This document shows positions 25,601 to 33,528 of a stretch of 64,000 nt of DNA, piece by piece. Under the pieces are notes generated by a model. That model saw nothing but the letters and a program-made list of their open reading frames with translations. It ran no database searches and was not told where the DNA came from. The DNA is taken from positions 372,001 to 436,000 of the forward strand of contig NZ_CP074404.1 in the NCBI RefSeq assembly GCF_018388465.1, given 5' to 3'. Both the position numbers and the translations under genes were made by a program. Each line of letters begins with the position of its first letter. Positions within the stretch are counted from its first letter, which is position 1. Source of the stretch: Cellulomonas fengjieae (lineage in GTDB: Bacteria; Actinomycetota; Actinomycetes; Actinomycetales; Cellulomonadaceae).

Positions 25601-27723
25601 GCGACGGCGGCACCACGTACGACCCCGCGCTCGCGGGCTCCGGCTACCCCATCGACCAGGGCGTCACCCACGTCGAGAGCCTCGACGAGCTCCGGCGGCT
25701 GCACGTCGACCCGTACGTGCCCGCGCTGGACGCGGGGGTCGGGTCGATCATGCCGTCGTACTCGGCGGTGTCGGTGGCGGGGGCGGACCCGATCCGGATG
25801 CACGAGCACGGCGCCCTCAACACCGACCTGCTCAAGGGTGAGCTCGGCTTCGACGGCTTCCTGATCAGCGACTGGGAGGGCATCGACAAGCTGCCCGGCG
25901 GCACCTACGCCGACAAGGCCGCGCGCTCGGTGAACGCGGGCCTCGACATGGCGATGGCGCCGTACAACTTCGGGGCGTTCATCACGGCCATCACCGACAA
26001 GATGGGCTCGGGCGACGTCGCCCAGGAGCGGGTCGACGACGCCGTCCGGCGGATCCTCACCCAGAAGTTCGCGCTCGGGCTCTTCGACGTCCCGTTCGCC
26101 GACCGCTCGCTGGCGGCGGACGTGGGCTCCGACGCGCACCGGGCGGTGGCGCGCGAGGCGGCGGGCAAGTCGCAGGTGCTGCTCAAGAACACGGCCGACC
26201 TGCTGCCGCTGGCGGCCGACACGAAGCTCTACGTGGCGGGTTCCAACGCCGACGACCTGGGCAACCAGGCCGGCGGCTGGACGATCTCCTGGCAGGGCGG
26301 CTCGGGCGACATCACGCCGGGCACGTCGATCCTCGAGGGCATCCAGGCCGCGAACTCGGCCGTCACGTACTCCGAGGACGCCTCGGCGCCCGTGGGAGAC
26401 GCGCAGGTCGGCGTCGTCGTGGTCGGCGAGACGCCGTACGCGGAGGGCCAGGGCGACGTCGGGAACAACGGCAAGTCGCTCAGCCTGAGCGCGGCCGACC
26501 GGGCCGCGATCGACACCGTCTGCGGCGCGCTCGAGTGCGTCGTGCTGGTCGTGTCGGGCCGCCCCCAGCTGGTCACCGACCAGCTCGGTGACATCGACGC
26601 CCTGGTCGCCTCGTGGCTGCCGGGCACCGAGGGCGCCGGCGTCGCCGACGTGCTGTTCGGCACCCGGCCGTTCACCGGCCGCCTCCCCGTCAGCTGGCCC
26701 GCAGCCGCGGACCAGGTCCCGGTCAACGTCGGCGACGAGACGTACGCGCCGCTGTACCCCTACGGCTGGGGGCTGCGCACGGACGCGCAGCGCGACCGGC
26801 TGACCGCGCTCGCCGGGACCCTGACGGGCGACGCACAGGCAGCGGTGCAGGCTGTCCTCGACGCGCCGATCTGGGCCGGCTCGGCGCTCGACCCGGCCCG
26901 GACGGCGCAGGCGGTCCGGCTGCTGTTCGCCGCGGCCGAGGAGCTGAACGGCACCGAGCGTGACACGGCGGCCGCTGCGGGCACCGTCGTCTCGCTGGTG
27001 CGCGATCTCGCGCAGGCCGCCTCGGGTCCCGACGACGCCGCCACCACCGCCGACGCGGAGCACGCGCTCATGTCCGGCGACGCGAGCGGCGCGGTCGACC
27101 TGCTGGCCGACGTGCTCGGCGTCTCGACCGCCCCGCCGGTCGCGTCGACGACCACGCTGTCGCTGAGCTCGCCGGTCGTGGCGTTCGGGAACCCGGTCAC
27201 CGCGCGCGTCACGGTCAAGGCATCCGGCGGCGCGCCGGCGGGGACCGTGCAGGTGCTCGTCGACGGCACGCCGGTGGCCACCGCGACCCTGACCGCCGCC
27301 GGCACGGCGAGCGTCCGCCTCCCCGCGGACGTCGCCACCGGACGGCACCGGGTCACCGCGGTCTACGCAGGTGCCCCCACCGCCGACCCGCCCGTCACGG
27401 GGTCGACGTCGGCGGCGGCGACGCTGACCGTGACCAAGACGCTGCCGTCGGTCCGCACCGACGGCACCGACTGGACCGTGGGCCGCAGTGACCCGAAGGT
27501 GGTCCTCGTCCAGGTGGCCGGGGTCGCGGGCTTCACGCCCACCGGAACGGTCGACGTCTGGGTCAACGGCTCGCGCAGGGGCTCGGCCACGCTCGACGCC
27601 CGAGGTGCCGCGGAGGTCACCCTGCCGGCCGGCACCCGGACCTCGCTCGTGCTCGTCACCTATGCGGGTGACCGGACCTACCTGCCGTGGATCGGAGCGC
27701 CGCGCCTGCTGGTCGTGCGGTGA
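22672..27723 (+). CDS. Secreted multidomain GH3 glycosidase (exo-beta-glucanase/beta-glucosidase type)
   Basis: A 1683-residue secreted enzyme. Order: signal peptide (1-38, ending A-T-P-A-L-A-A); a discoidin/F5-8C-type binding domain (about 42-185); a Calx-beta-like domain (190-300); two CBM11-like domains (about 305-460 and 480-650; F-E-S-G...D-W-S, F-R-G-I-R-L-A-W-Y); a second Calx-beta-like domain (660-770); and GH3 N- and C-terminal domains (778 to about 1368). The GH3 part has I-Y-G-V-D-A-V-H-G, W-G-R-S-Y-E-S-F-G-E-D, A-K-H-W-V-G-D and nucleophile Asp1067 in S-D-W-E-G. Two Ig-like domains end the protein (1490-1683). GTG 22672 follows AGGGAG; GTG 22666 is the alternative. Architecture resembles exo-1,3/1,4-beta-glucanases. 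Confidence 0.9.
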   Translation: MRRADRPNPVPAGLTALALVMPLAVVALATPALAAPGDLARTGTATASQFQSDADGTFPPDAAIDGDPATRWASGNGPDEDVPYAQWVQVDLGAEASVDHVVLAWEAAFAAGYEVQVATTAPDDPASWTAVHAEEAGDGGTDDVTFAATDARYVRVHMTQRTSFDWDPARPHWYGYSLFSFEVYGTATQTAVAFARSTTTVRAGETATVPLILASAAEADATVRVRSTGGTGVAGTDYTAVDETVTFPAGSTEASVSVPTVDHGPLGQVRTVELTLSEPSDALVLGGRTSTSVTIAPHGELPDVGGVTVLDDFESGVPAGYTTWGASAPVTPVLSTGPVDRGGNGLIATVGAEPAAGDWFGFTHDIAATDWSAHDGFTFWFLGTGEGGELRYELKSGGQLFERSVTDDTAGWRQVSVAFSQLRLKGTPASDARFDPSASTGFAVTLTDLGAGAWAFDDLGLYDRVSTIEDAEGEVPLAEPGSTVGIFTWGSAADLVRLGVTEQEREGLPADNHVLSGDYQIPSGGWGGFSQNLAAGQDWSSFRGIRLAWYASQPTRPASPTAGDDIKVELKDGGPDGEHSEVWAATFKDNWSSDGSRWKIVDLPFSQFTLSGYQPGDAATRNGTLDLTSAWGYAITMVPGTATTVSWAVDDVQLYGSAVPAPTATVDSDDVVLVDPGATAQVPVVLTTTDGQPLPADVTVDYANGAGTAVAGTHYDAFSGTLTFPAGAASGSAQTIEVVTHATDAVDDARTLTVDLSASGAAVGTTPRVVLNAVGAPYLDASRPTDERVDDLLGRMTLAEKVGQMTQAERLGLQSPTQIADLGLGSVLSGGGSVPAQNTAAGWADMVDAFQRQALSTRLQIPLIYGVDAVHGHNNVVGATIFPHNEGLGAARDADLVEQVQRTTAQEVRATGVPWTFAPCLCVTRDERWGRSYESFGEDPALVTAMAGAAVVGLQGTDPSDLSGPDKVLATAKHWVGDGGTTYDPALAGSGYPIDQGVTHVESLDELRRLHVDPYVPALDAGVGSIMPSYSAVSVAGADPIRMHEHGALNTDLLKGELGFDGFLISDWEGIDKLPGGTYADKAARSVNAGLDMAMAPYNFGAFITAITDKMGSGDVAQERVDDAVRRILTQKFALGLFDVPFADRSLAADVGSDAHRAVAREAAGKSQVLLKNTADLLPLAADTKLYVAGSNADDLGNQAGGWTISWQGGSGDITPGTSILEGIQAANSAVTYSEDASAPVGDAQVGVVVVGETPYAEGQGDVGNNGKSLSLSAADRAAIDTVCGALECVVLVVSGRPQLVTDQLGDIDALVASWLPGTEGAGVADVLFGTRPFTGRLPVSWPAAADQVPVNVGDETYAPLYPYGWGLRTDAQRDRLTALAGTLTGDAQAAVQAVLDAPIWAGSALDPARTAQAVRLLFAAAEELNGTERDTAAAAGTVVSLVRDLAQAASGPDDAATTADAEHALMSGDASGAVDLLADVLGVSTAPPVASTTTLSLSSPVVAFGNPVTARVTVKASGGAPAGTVQVLVDGTPVATATLTAAGTASVRLPADVATGRHRVTAVYAGAPTADPPVTGSTSAAATLTVTKTLPSVRTDGTDWTVGRSDPKVVLVQVAGVAGFTPTGTVDVWVNGSRRGSATLDARGAAEVTLPAGTRTSLVLVTYAGDRTYLPWIGAPRLLVVR

Positions 27724-27730
27724 GCCCGGA

Positions 27731-27764
27731 CGGGTGACCTGCGGGGGAGCCCCGCGCGCACCCG
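27731..27764 (+). terminator. Terminator of the GH3 gene
   Basis: CGGGTG and GCGGGG pair with CCCCGC and CACCCG across a small interior loop, with a 3-base top loop, 8 bases after the GH3 stop. Confidence 0.65.
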
Positions 27765-27827
27765 TGAGGTGAGCGTGCGTCCCGTGCGTGAGAATGGGTG
27801 CTGACCCGTCCGCGAACAGGAGCGCCC

Positions 27828-29168
27828 GTGACCCTCGAGCACGTCCCGCGCGTCGCCATGCTGTCGGTGCACACGTCGCCGCTCGACCAGCCGGGCACGG
27901 GCGACGCCGGCGGGATGAACGTGTACGTGCTCGAGCTGTCCCGCGCACTCGCCGCCCGCGGCGCGCGCGTGGAGATCTTCACGCGGGCGACGTCCTCCGA
28001 CCAGCCCGAGACGGTCGTCCTGCCCGGAACCGACGCCGACGGGCGGCCGATCGTCGGCGAGGACGTCCGCGCGGTCCTGCTCGCGCAGGACGTCGAGCCC
28101 GGCGTCGTGCCGCCGATCCTCGTGCACCACGTCGCCGCGGGACCGTTCGAGCGGCTGGACAAGAACGACCTGCCGGCCGTCCTGTGCGGCATGGCCGCGG
28201 GGGTGCTGCGCTGGGAGGCGGCACGCCGGCCGGGCTGGTACGACGTCGTGCACTCCCACTACTGGCTGTCGGGCCAGGTCGGCCAGATCGCGGCCGACCG
28301 CTGGGAGGTGCCCCTGGTGCACACCGCCCACACGCTGGCTCGCGTGAAGAACGCGTCCCTGGCGCCGGGCGACGACCCGGAGCCGACCCAGCGTGTGGTC
28401 GGGGAGGAGCAGCTCGTCGCCACGGCGGACGCGCTGGTGGCCAGCACGCCGGTGGAGGCGGAGGAGCTCGTCGAGCTCTACGGGGCCGACCCCGACCGCG
28501 TGCACGTGGTGGAGCCGGGCGTGGACCTCGACCGGTTCGTCCCGGGCGACAAGGCGTCCGCGCGGCGCGCGCTCGGCCTGCCCGCCGACCGCGAGATCGT
28601 GCTGTTCGCGGGCCGCGTGCAGGCGCTCAAGGCCCCGGACGTCCTGGTCCGCGCGCTCGGTGTGCTGCGGGCCACGGGCCGGCCCGTACCGCTGCTCGTC
28701 GTCCTGGGTGGCCCGTCCGGCCGGTCGAGCGCGGTCCGGGAGCTCCGGGCGCTCGCGACGGTGGTCGGCGTCCCCGACGACGTGGTCGTGCACCCGCCCG
28801 CCGACCGCGACACGCTGGCGACCTGGTACCACGCCGCCGACATCGTGGCGATGCCGTCGCGCAGCGAGTCCTTCGGGCTCGTCGCCGCCGAGGCCCAGGC
28901 CAGCGGCGTGCCGGTGATCGCCGCCTGCGTGGGTGGGCTGCGCACCATCGTCGACCACGACGTCTCCGGACGGCTGGTCCGCGGCCACGACCCGGTCGTC
29001 TGGGCCGACGTCATCGCCGACGTGCTGGCCTCCGCGGACGACCGCGCCAGGTACGCCGTCGGTGCCCGGCGGGTGGCCGAGCGGTTCGGCTGGGAGACCA
29101 CCGCCGACCAGATGCTCAAGGTGTACTCGGTCGCCGGAGAGGTGCGGGCGTCGCGCGTCTCGGCGTGA
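27828..29168 (+). CDS. mshA: D-inositol-3-phosphate glycosyltransferase (mycothiol synthesis)
   Basis: First enzyme of mycothiol synthesis: transfers N-acetylglucosamine from UDP-GlcNAc to inositol 3-phosphate. The 446-residue GT-B protein has [23 protein letters not shown] near the N-terminus and [10 protein letters not shown]. Later blocks are [24 protein letters not shown] and [21 protein letters not shown], all MshA-diagnostic. GTG 27828 follows CAGGAG 5-8 bases upstream. Mycothiol occurs only in actinobacteria, which supports the taxonomic call. mshA with gpm and senX3-regX3 nearby is a conserved order. Confidence 0.96.
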   Translation: MTLEHVPRVAMLSVHTSPLDQPGTGDAGGMNVYVLELSRALAARGARVEIFTRATSSDQPETVVLPGTDADGRPIVGEDVRAVLLAQDVEPGVVPPILVHHVAAGPFERLDKNDLPAVLCGMAAGVLRWEAARRPGWYDVVHSHYWLSGQVGQIAADRWEVPLVHTAHTLARVKNASLAPGDDPEPTQRVVGEEQLVATADALVASTPVEAEELVELYGADPDRVHVVEPGVDLDRFVPGDKASARRALGLPADREIVLFAGRVQALKAPDVLVRALGVLRATGRPVPLLVVLGGPSGRSSAVRELRALATVVGVPDDVVVHPPADRDTLATWYHAADIVAMPSRSESFGLVAAEAQASGVPVIAACVGGLRTIVDHDVSGRLVRGHDPVVWADVIADVLASADDRARYAVGARRVAERFGWETTADQMLKVYSVAGEVRASRVSA

Positions 29169-29221
29169 CCGTGGACCGGACGTCCCAGGCCGGTCGGCGC
29201 GCGCTGATGCAGGATGGACCC

Positions 29222-29962
29222 ATGACCTACACCCTCGTGCTGCTCCGCCACGGCGAGAGCGAGTGGAATGCGAAGAACCTCTTCACCGGCTGGGTCGACG
29301 TGCCCCTCTCGGAGAAGGGTGTCGCGGAGGCCAAGCGCGGCGGGACGCTGCTGACCGACGCGGGCGTGCTGCCCGACGTCGTCCACACGTCGCTGCTGCG
29401 CCGCGCCATCACCACCGCCAACCTCGCGCTCGACGCCGCCGACCGGCACTGGATCCCTGTCAAGCGCTCCTGGCGCCTGAACGAGCGGCACTACGGCGCT
29501 CTGCAGGGCAAGGACAAGAAGCAGACGCTCGAGGAGTACGGCGAGGAGCAGTTCATGCTCTGGCGCCGCTCCTACGACGTCCCGCCGCCGCCCATCGAGC
29601 TGGGCTCGGAGTACTCGCAGGACTCGGACCCGCGCTACGCCGGTGAGCCGATCCCGCGGGCGGAGGCCCTCGAGCAGGTCCTCGTCCGCGCGCTGCCGTA
29701 CTGGGAGTCGGAGATCGTCCCCGACCTGCAGTCCGGCAAGACCGTCCTGGTCGCGGCGCACGGCAACTCGATCCGCGCCCTGGTCAAGCACCTGGACGAC
29801 GTGGACAGCGCGACGATCGCCGGGATCAACATCCCCACCGGCATCCCGCTGCTCTACACGATCGACGAGGAGACGCTGAAGCCCACCAACCCGGGCGGCA
29901 CGTACCTCGACCCCGAGGCCGCCGCGGAGGCCATCAAGGCCGTCGCCAACCAGGGCCGCTGA
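29222..29962 (+). CDS. gpmA: 2,3-bisphosphoglycerate-dependent phosphoglycerate mutase
   Basis: Interconverts 3- and 2-phosphoglycerate in glycolysis. The 246-residue protein contains [10 protein letters not shown] (phospho-histidine), [25 protein letters not shown] and [10 protein letters not shown]. Length is normal. ATG 29222 is preceded by AGGA about 8 bases upstream; the same stretch reads CAGGAT-N6-ATG, so a leaderless start is also conceivable. It is followed by palindromic repeat copy B, which separates it from convergent phoU. Confidence 0.96.
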   Translation: MTYTLVLLRHGESEWNAKNLFTGWVDVPLSEKGVAEAKRGGTLLTDAGVLPDVVHTSLLRRAITTANLALDAADRHWIPVKRSWRLNERHYGALQGKDKKQTLEEYGEEQFMLWRRSYDVPPPPIELGSEYSQDSDPRYAGEPIPRAEALEQVLVRALPYWESEIVPDLQSGKTVLVAAHGNSIRALVKHLDDVDSATIAGINIPTGIPLLYTIDEETLKPTNPGGTYLDPEAAAEAIKAVANQGR

Positions 29963-29976
29963 CCCGACACACCACG

Positions 29977-30020
29977 ACGTCCGAGCAGAAGTGGGCCGGG
30001 ACCCACATCTGCTCGGACGT
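29977..30020. repeat. Dispersed palindromic repeat, copy B (gpmA/phoU convergence)
   Basis: Arms ACGTCCGAGCAGA and TCTGCTCGGACGT (13 bp, perfect) enclose GTGGG/CCCAC and a 6-base loop, with opposed unpaired A residues. It sits 14 bases after the gpmA stop and 8 bases before the phoU stop, so it may work as a bidirectional terminator. It shares its outer arms with copies A, C and D. Confidence 0.85.
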
Positions 30021-30028
30021 TGCTGTCG

Positions 30029-30694
30029 TCAGGGGGCGGTGCGGTCCAGCTCCGGGCGGGGGGAGCCCGTCACCAGGTAGGTCACCCGTCGGGCGACCGA
30101 GACGGCGTGGTCGCCGAACCGCTCGTAGTACCGACCGAGCAGCGTGACGTCGATCGTCTCCTGCGTGGTGCCGGACCACGAGCCGCCGAGCAGCGCCGCG
30201 AAGGTGTCCTCGTGCAGCTCGTCGAGCAGGTCGTCGTCCTGCTCGATGCTCTCGGCCAGCAGGACGTCCCGGGTGCTCAGCAGGGTCGTCGTGCGGCGGC
30301 CGACCCGGACGGCGGCGTCGTGCATCTCCGCGAACGTGCCGGAGAGCGCCTGCGGCACGGCGTTGCGCGGGTAGCGGCCGCGCGCCACCTGCGCCACGTG
30401 CCGCGCCAGGTCGCCCATGCGCTCGAGCGAGGCGCTCATGCGCAGCGCAGACACCACGATCCGCAGGTCGGTGGCCACGGGCTGCTGCTGGGCCAGGAGC
30501 AGGACGCACCGCTCGTCGAGGTCCCGCTCGATCGCGTCGATGGCCAGGTCGTCGGCGATCACCGACTCCGCGAGCGCGAGGTCGGCCGTCAGCAGCGCGA
30601 TGCCGGCGTTGGAGATGGCGTGCTCGACCCGCCCGCTCATCGTGACCAGGTCCTCGCCCAGCTGGTGCAGCTCGGCGTCGAAGATCTCCCGCAT
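30029..30694 (-). CDS. phoU: PhoU phosphate-signalling protein
   Basis: A regulator linking the Pst transporter to the SenX3/PhoR sensor. The 221-residue all-helical protein has two PhoU repeats: M-R-E-I-F-D-A-E-L-H-Q-L-G-E-D, with L-R-I-V-V-S-A-L-R-M-S-A-S-L-E-R-M-G-D-L-A (about 77-97), and L-G-R-Y-Y-E-R-F-G-D-H-A-V (about 184-196). The E-R-M-G-D and E-R-F-G-D-H segments carry the metal-binding acidic residues. A GGGAG ribosome site precedes ATG 30694. It is transcribed away from the pst genes but has its own PHO box at 30750-30782. Confidence 0.95.
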   Translation of the reverse strand: MREIFDAELHQLGEDLVTMSGRVEHAISNAGIALLTADLALAESVIADDLAIDAIERDLDERCVLLLAQQQPVATDLRIVVSALRMSASLERMGDLARHVAQVARGRYPRNAVPQALSGTFAEMHDAAVRVGRRTTTLLSTRDVLLAESIEQDDDLLDELHEDTFAALLGGSWSGTTQETIDVTLLGRYYERFGDHAVSVARRVTYLVTGSPRPELDRTAP

Positions 30695-30749
30695 GTGCTC
30701 CCTCTCGTGCCGCGCCGGCAGGTGCCGCGCGCAGCGTCAGGCTGCCACC

Positions 30750-30782
30750 GGGAGGTGAACATCCGGGCGCGGCCAGGTGAAC
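30750..30782 (-). promoter_or_regulatory. PHO box upstream of phoU
   Basis: Read on the minus strand, GTTCACCTGGC and GTTCACCTCCC are separated by exactly 11 bases, giving three 11-bp registers with a degenerate middle unit. This matches the actinobacterial PHO-box layout and points toward phoU. Confidence 0.75.
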
Positions 30783-30904
30783 GGACGACGGCGGTTGAGG
30801 TCCCTGCGGGCAGGACAGGACGATTCGCGGTGGTTCGCCCTGTTCGGGGCGGGGCGGCAGCGCCAAGATGGGGTGCACGCTCGACCAGCAGGAGGGGAAC
30901 GACG

Positions 30905-31387
30905 ATGACGACGTTCACGGCATGGAAGTTCGACACGGCCGACGGGGCGCAGAAGGCGGCCAACGCCCTGCGGGCGGCGCAGGGCGACGGGCTGGTCAAG
31001 ATCGTGGACCACGCGGTGATCAGCTGGCCGCAGGGAGCCGACAAGCCCTCGATGCACCACTCGCACGAGGACCAGTGGCGGGGCACCGGCTGGGGCGCGT
31101 TCTGGGGGCTGCTCTTCGGAGGGCTGTTCTTCGTGCCACTGCTGGGGGCCGCGGTGGGTGCGGCCGCGGGTGCGGTCAGCAAGGCCGTCGCCGCGGTAGG
31201 GATCTCCGAGGACCAGATGGAGGCGATCCGGTCGCAGATCACGGTCGGCACGTCGCTGCTGTGCGCCGTCACGGAGAACGCCGACCTGGACCGGCTGGGC
31301 GAGCGGCTGCACGGCCTGCACAGCACCCTCGTGGCCACCAACCTCACGGACGCGGAGCGGTCCCTGCTGATGGAGACGTTCGACTGA
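30905..31387 (+). CDS. DUF1269-like protein with glycine-rich membrane segment
   Basis: A 160-residue protein. The N-terminal half resembles DUF1269 (T-A-W-K-F-D-T-A-D-G-A-Q-K-A-A, V-K-I-V-D-H-A-V-I-S-W). A G-W-G-A-F-W-G-L-L-F-G-G-L-F-F-V-P hydrophobic hairpin and an A-A-A-G-A-V-S-K-A stretch lie at about 62-100. The C-terminal part is soluble and charged. A strong GGAGGGG ribosome site precedes ATG 30905. The function of the family is unknown. It sits in the phosphate-control region and shares its upstream sequence with phoU, so phosphate regulation is possible. Confidence 0.82.
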   Translation: MTTFTAWKFDTADGAQKAANALRAAQGDGLVKIVDHAVISWPQGADKPSMHHSHEDQWRGTGWGAFWGLLFGGLFFVPLLGAAVGAAAGAVSKAVAAVGISEDQMEAIRSQITVGTSLLCAVTENADLDRLGERLHGLHSTLVATNLTDAERSLLMETFD

Positions 31388-31391
31388 ACCG

Positions 31392-31413
31392 TCCGGATGA
31401 ACGGGCGGTGAAC
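31392..31413 (-). promoter_or_regulatory. PHO box in front of senX3 (inverted orientation)
   Basis: The minus strand reads GTTCACCGCCC directly followed by GTTCATCCGGA, an 11-bp tandem pair. It lies 74 bases before senX3 but points away from it, toward the end of the DUF1269-like gene. Autoregulation of the sensor-regulator pair is likely. Confidence 0.65.
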
Positions 31414-31473
31414 GCTCGGCGGCGGGCCGGTCGCGGGGGAGCCCGGCGGCGCGTCGTGCCGTCGTGCGCGCCC

Positions 31474-31479
31474 TAGGGT
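31474..31479 (+). promoter_or_regulatory. Leaderless -10 box of senX3
   Basis: TAGGGT ends 7 bases before GTG 31487. This favours GTG 31487 over an upstream in-frame start three codons earlier, which lies inside the box. Confidence 0.55.
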
Positions 31480-31486
31480 GAGACGC

Positions 31487-32686
31487 GTGAGCGGGATCGA
31501 CGACGGGCTGATGCTCCTCCTCGCCGGCGGCCTGGGGCTCCTGGTGGGTGTCTGGGCGACCCTGGCGTTCCGGTGGAGCGAGCGGTCGCAGCGCGAGGTG
31601 CCGGCCCAGCCGGCGCCCGTGCTCGACGACGGCCTGGTGCGCGTGCTCACGGTGCTGCGCTCGGCCGCGGTGGTGCTCGACGAGTCCGACCGCGTGGTGC
31701 GGGCCAGCGCACCGGCCCACGCGATGGGCATCGTGCGCGACGGCCGGATCGCCCCCGCCGCGATCCGGGATCTCGTGGCCGCCGTGCGCCGCGACGGCGT
31801 GATCCGCGACGAGGTGCTCGAGGTGCCGCGCGGCCCCGTCGGGCCCGGGACGCTGATGGTGCAGGTGCGCGTCGCGCAGGTCAGCGCGGCGCACCTCGTC
31901 GTGCTCGCCGAGGACCTGACGCAGGCCCGCCGGCTGGAGGCGATCCGGCGCGACTTCGTCGTCAACGTCTCGCACGAGCTCAAGACGCCGGTGGGCGCGC
32001 TTGCGCTGCTGGCCGAGACGGTCCAGGACGCCGCCGACGACCCCGAGGCGGTGCGCCGGTTCGCCGGGCGCATGCAGACGGAGGCGACGCGGCTGTCGGC
32101 CCTGGTCCACGAGATCATCGAGCTGTCGCGGCTGCAGGTGGCCGGCGCGCTCGGCCAGGTGGGACTCGTGGACGTCGACCAGGTCGTCTCCGAGGCCGTC
32201 GACCGCGCGCGCACGACGGCCGAGGCCAAGAAGGTGCGCCTCGACATCGGCGGCGAGCGCGGCACGCGCGTGCTGGGGCAGCACGACCTGCTGGTGACCG
32301 CCGTGCGCAACCTGGTGGACAACGCGGTCGCGTACTCCGGCGAGGCGTCGCGCGTGGGCGTCGGCGTCCGCACCGACGGAGACCTGGTCGAGATCGCGGT
32401 GGTCGACGAGGGCATCGGGATCGCCCCGGCCGAGCAGGAGCGGGTGTTCGAGCGGTTCTACCGGGTGGACCAGGCGCGGTCGCGGGACACCGGGGGCACC
32501 GGTCTGGGCCTGTCGATCGTCAAGCACGTCGCCGCCGACCACGGTGGCGACGTCACCGTGTGGTCGCAGCCCGGTCGCGGGTCCACGTTCACCCTGCGCC
32601 TGCCGCGCGCGGAGGAGCACACGAGCGTGACGGCGCTGCCCGCCACCGACGACGAGGGAGCGCACGTGCGCCGGAGCGCCTCATGA
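31487..32686 (+). CDS. senX3: Phosphate-sensing histidine kinase SenX3/PhoR
   Basis: Membrane sensor kinase of the phosphate two-component system. The 399-residue protein has one clear N-terminal membrane span (about 8-26), a PAS-like region (about 45-140), and a HisKA domain with N-V-S-H-E-L-K-T-P-V-G (phospho-accepting His). The HATPase core has N-box L-V-D-N-A-V-A-Y-S, D-E-G-I-G-I and G-T-G-L-G-L-S-I-V-K-H. Start GTG 31487 is set by a leaderless promoter box. The stop overlaps the regX3 start by four bases, so the pair is coupled. The sequence family is SenX3 of actinobacteria. Confidence 0.94.
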   Translation: MSGIDDGLMLLLAGGLGLLVGVWATLAFRWSERSQREVPAQPAPVLDDGLVRVLTVLRSAAVVLDESDRVVRASAPAHAMGIVRDGRIAPAAIRDLVAAVRRDGVIRDEVLEVPRGPVGPGTLMVQVRVAQVSAAHLVVLAEDLTQARRLEAIRRDFVVNVSHELKTPVGALALLAETVQDAADDPEAVRRFAGRMQTEATRLSALVHEIIELSRLQVAGALGQVGLVDVDQVVSEAVDRARTTAEAKKVRLDIGGERGTRVLGQHDLLVTAVRNLVDNAVAYSGEASRVGVGVRTDGDLVEIAVVDEGIGIAPAEQERVFERFYRVDQARSRDTGGTGLGLSIVKHVAADHGGDVTVWSQPGRGSTFTLRLPRAEEHTSVTALPATDDEGAHVRRSAS

Positions 32687-33402
32687 CCCGGATCCTGCTG
32701 GTCGAGGACGAGGAGTCCTACCGTGACCCGCTGACCTACCAGCTGGAGCGCGAGGGCTTCGAGGTGGTGACCGCGGCGACGGGACCCGAGGCGCTGTCGA
32801 TGTTCGAGGAGCACGGCGCGGACCTGGTGCTCCTCGACCTCATGCTCCCGGGGCTGCCCGGCACCGAGGTGTGCCGCCGGCTGCGCCTGGTCAGCGACGT
32901 GCCCGTCATCATGCTCACGGCCAAGGACGACGAGATCGACAAGGTGGTCGGCCTCGAGCTGGGTGCCGACGACTACGTCACCAAGCCGTACTCGTCGCGC
33001 GAGCTCCTGGCCCGCGTCCGGGCGGTGCTGCGCCGCCGGGAGGCCTCGGTCGCCGCGGTCGGCCCGGCGCCCGCCGCGGACGCGGACGCCGACGAGCTCC
33101 TGGTGGCCGGTCCGGTGCGGATGGACGTGGAGCGGCACGTCGTGCGCGTGCGCGGCGAGGTCGTGGGGTTCCCGCTCAAGGAGTTCGAGCTGCTCGAGCT
33201 CCTGCTGCGCAACGCCGGCCGCGTGCTCACCCGCGGCCAGCTCATCGACCGGGTCTGGGGCTCTGACTACGTCGGCGACACCAAGACGCTCGACGTCCAC
33301 GTCAAGCGCATCCGCGCCAAGATCGAGGTCGACCCCGGCAACCCCACGCTGCTGCTCACGGTCCGGGGACTGGGCTACAAGCTCACCGACGACGGCGAGT
33401 AG
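32683..33402 (+). CDS. regX3: Phosphate response regulator RegX3/PhoP
   Basis: DNA-binding response regulator of the OmpR/PhoB family, 239 residues. The receiver domain (1-118) has E-D-E-E near the N-terminus, the phospho-accepting Asp in L-L-D-L-M-L-P-G, L-T-A-K and D-D-Y-V-T-K-P-Y. The winged-helix domain (about 150-235) ends with V-H-V-K-R-I-R-A-K-I-E, T-V-R-G-L-G-Y-K-L. A Pro/Ala/Asp-rich linker of about 25 residues joins them. It should bind the GTTCACC-type PHO boxes found upstream of phoU, senX3 and pstS in this window. Confidence 0.95.
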   Translation: MTRILLVEDEESYRDPLTYQLEREGFEVVTAATGPEALSMFEEHGADLVLLDLMLPGLPGTEVCRRLRLVSDVPVIMLTAKDDEIDKVVGLELGADDYVTKPYSSRELLARVRAVLRRREASVAAVGPAPAADADADELLVAGPVRMDVERHVVRVRGEVVGFPLKEFELLELLLRNAGRVLTRGQLIDRVWGSDYVGDTKTLDVHVKRIRAKIEVDPGNPTLLLTVRGLGYKLTDDGE

Positions 33403-33424
33403 CCCTCCGAGGAGTACGGCCACC

Positions 33425-33446
33425 GTTCACCTGGGGTTCACCCTCT
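33425..33446 (+). promoter_or_regulatory. PHO box of the pst operon
   Basis: Two contiguous 11-bp direct repeats, GTTCACCTGGG and GTTCACCCTCT, lie 83 bases before the pstS start. A further GTCCACC at 33450 is 3 bases out of register, and TACCGT at 33474-33479 is a possible -10 box. Confidence 0.82.
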
Positions 33447-33528
33447 GCCGTCCACCCGGTCACGTCGGCTTCCTACCGTCGGCATCGCCGCGCACACCGG
33501 TGCGCCCGATGGACAGGACGGAACACAC

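Noticed and set aside
31474..31486. Start of senX3 three codons upstream of GTG 31487.
   Set aside because: That start lies inside the leaderless -10 box and has no ribosome site.
33450..33460. Third PHO-box unit GTCCACC upstream of pstS.
   Set aside because: It is 3 bases out of the 11-bp register and lacks the GTTCA core, so it is mentioned but not annotated.
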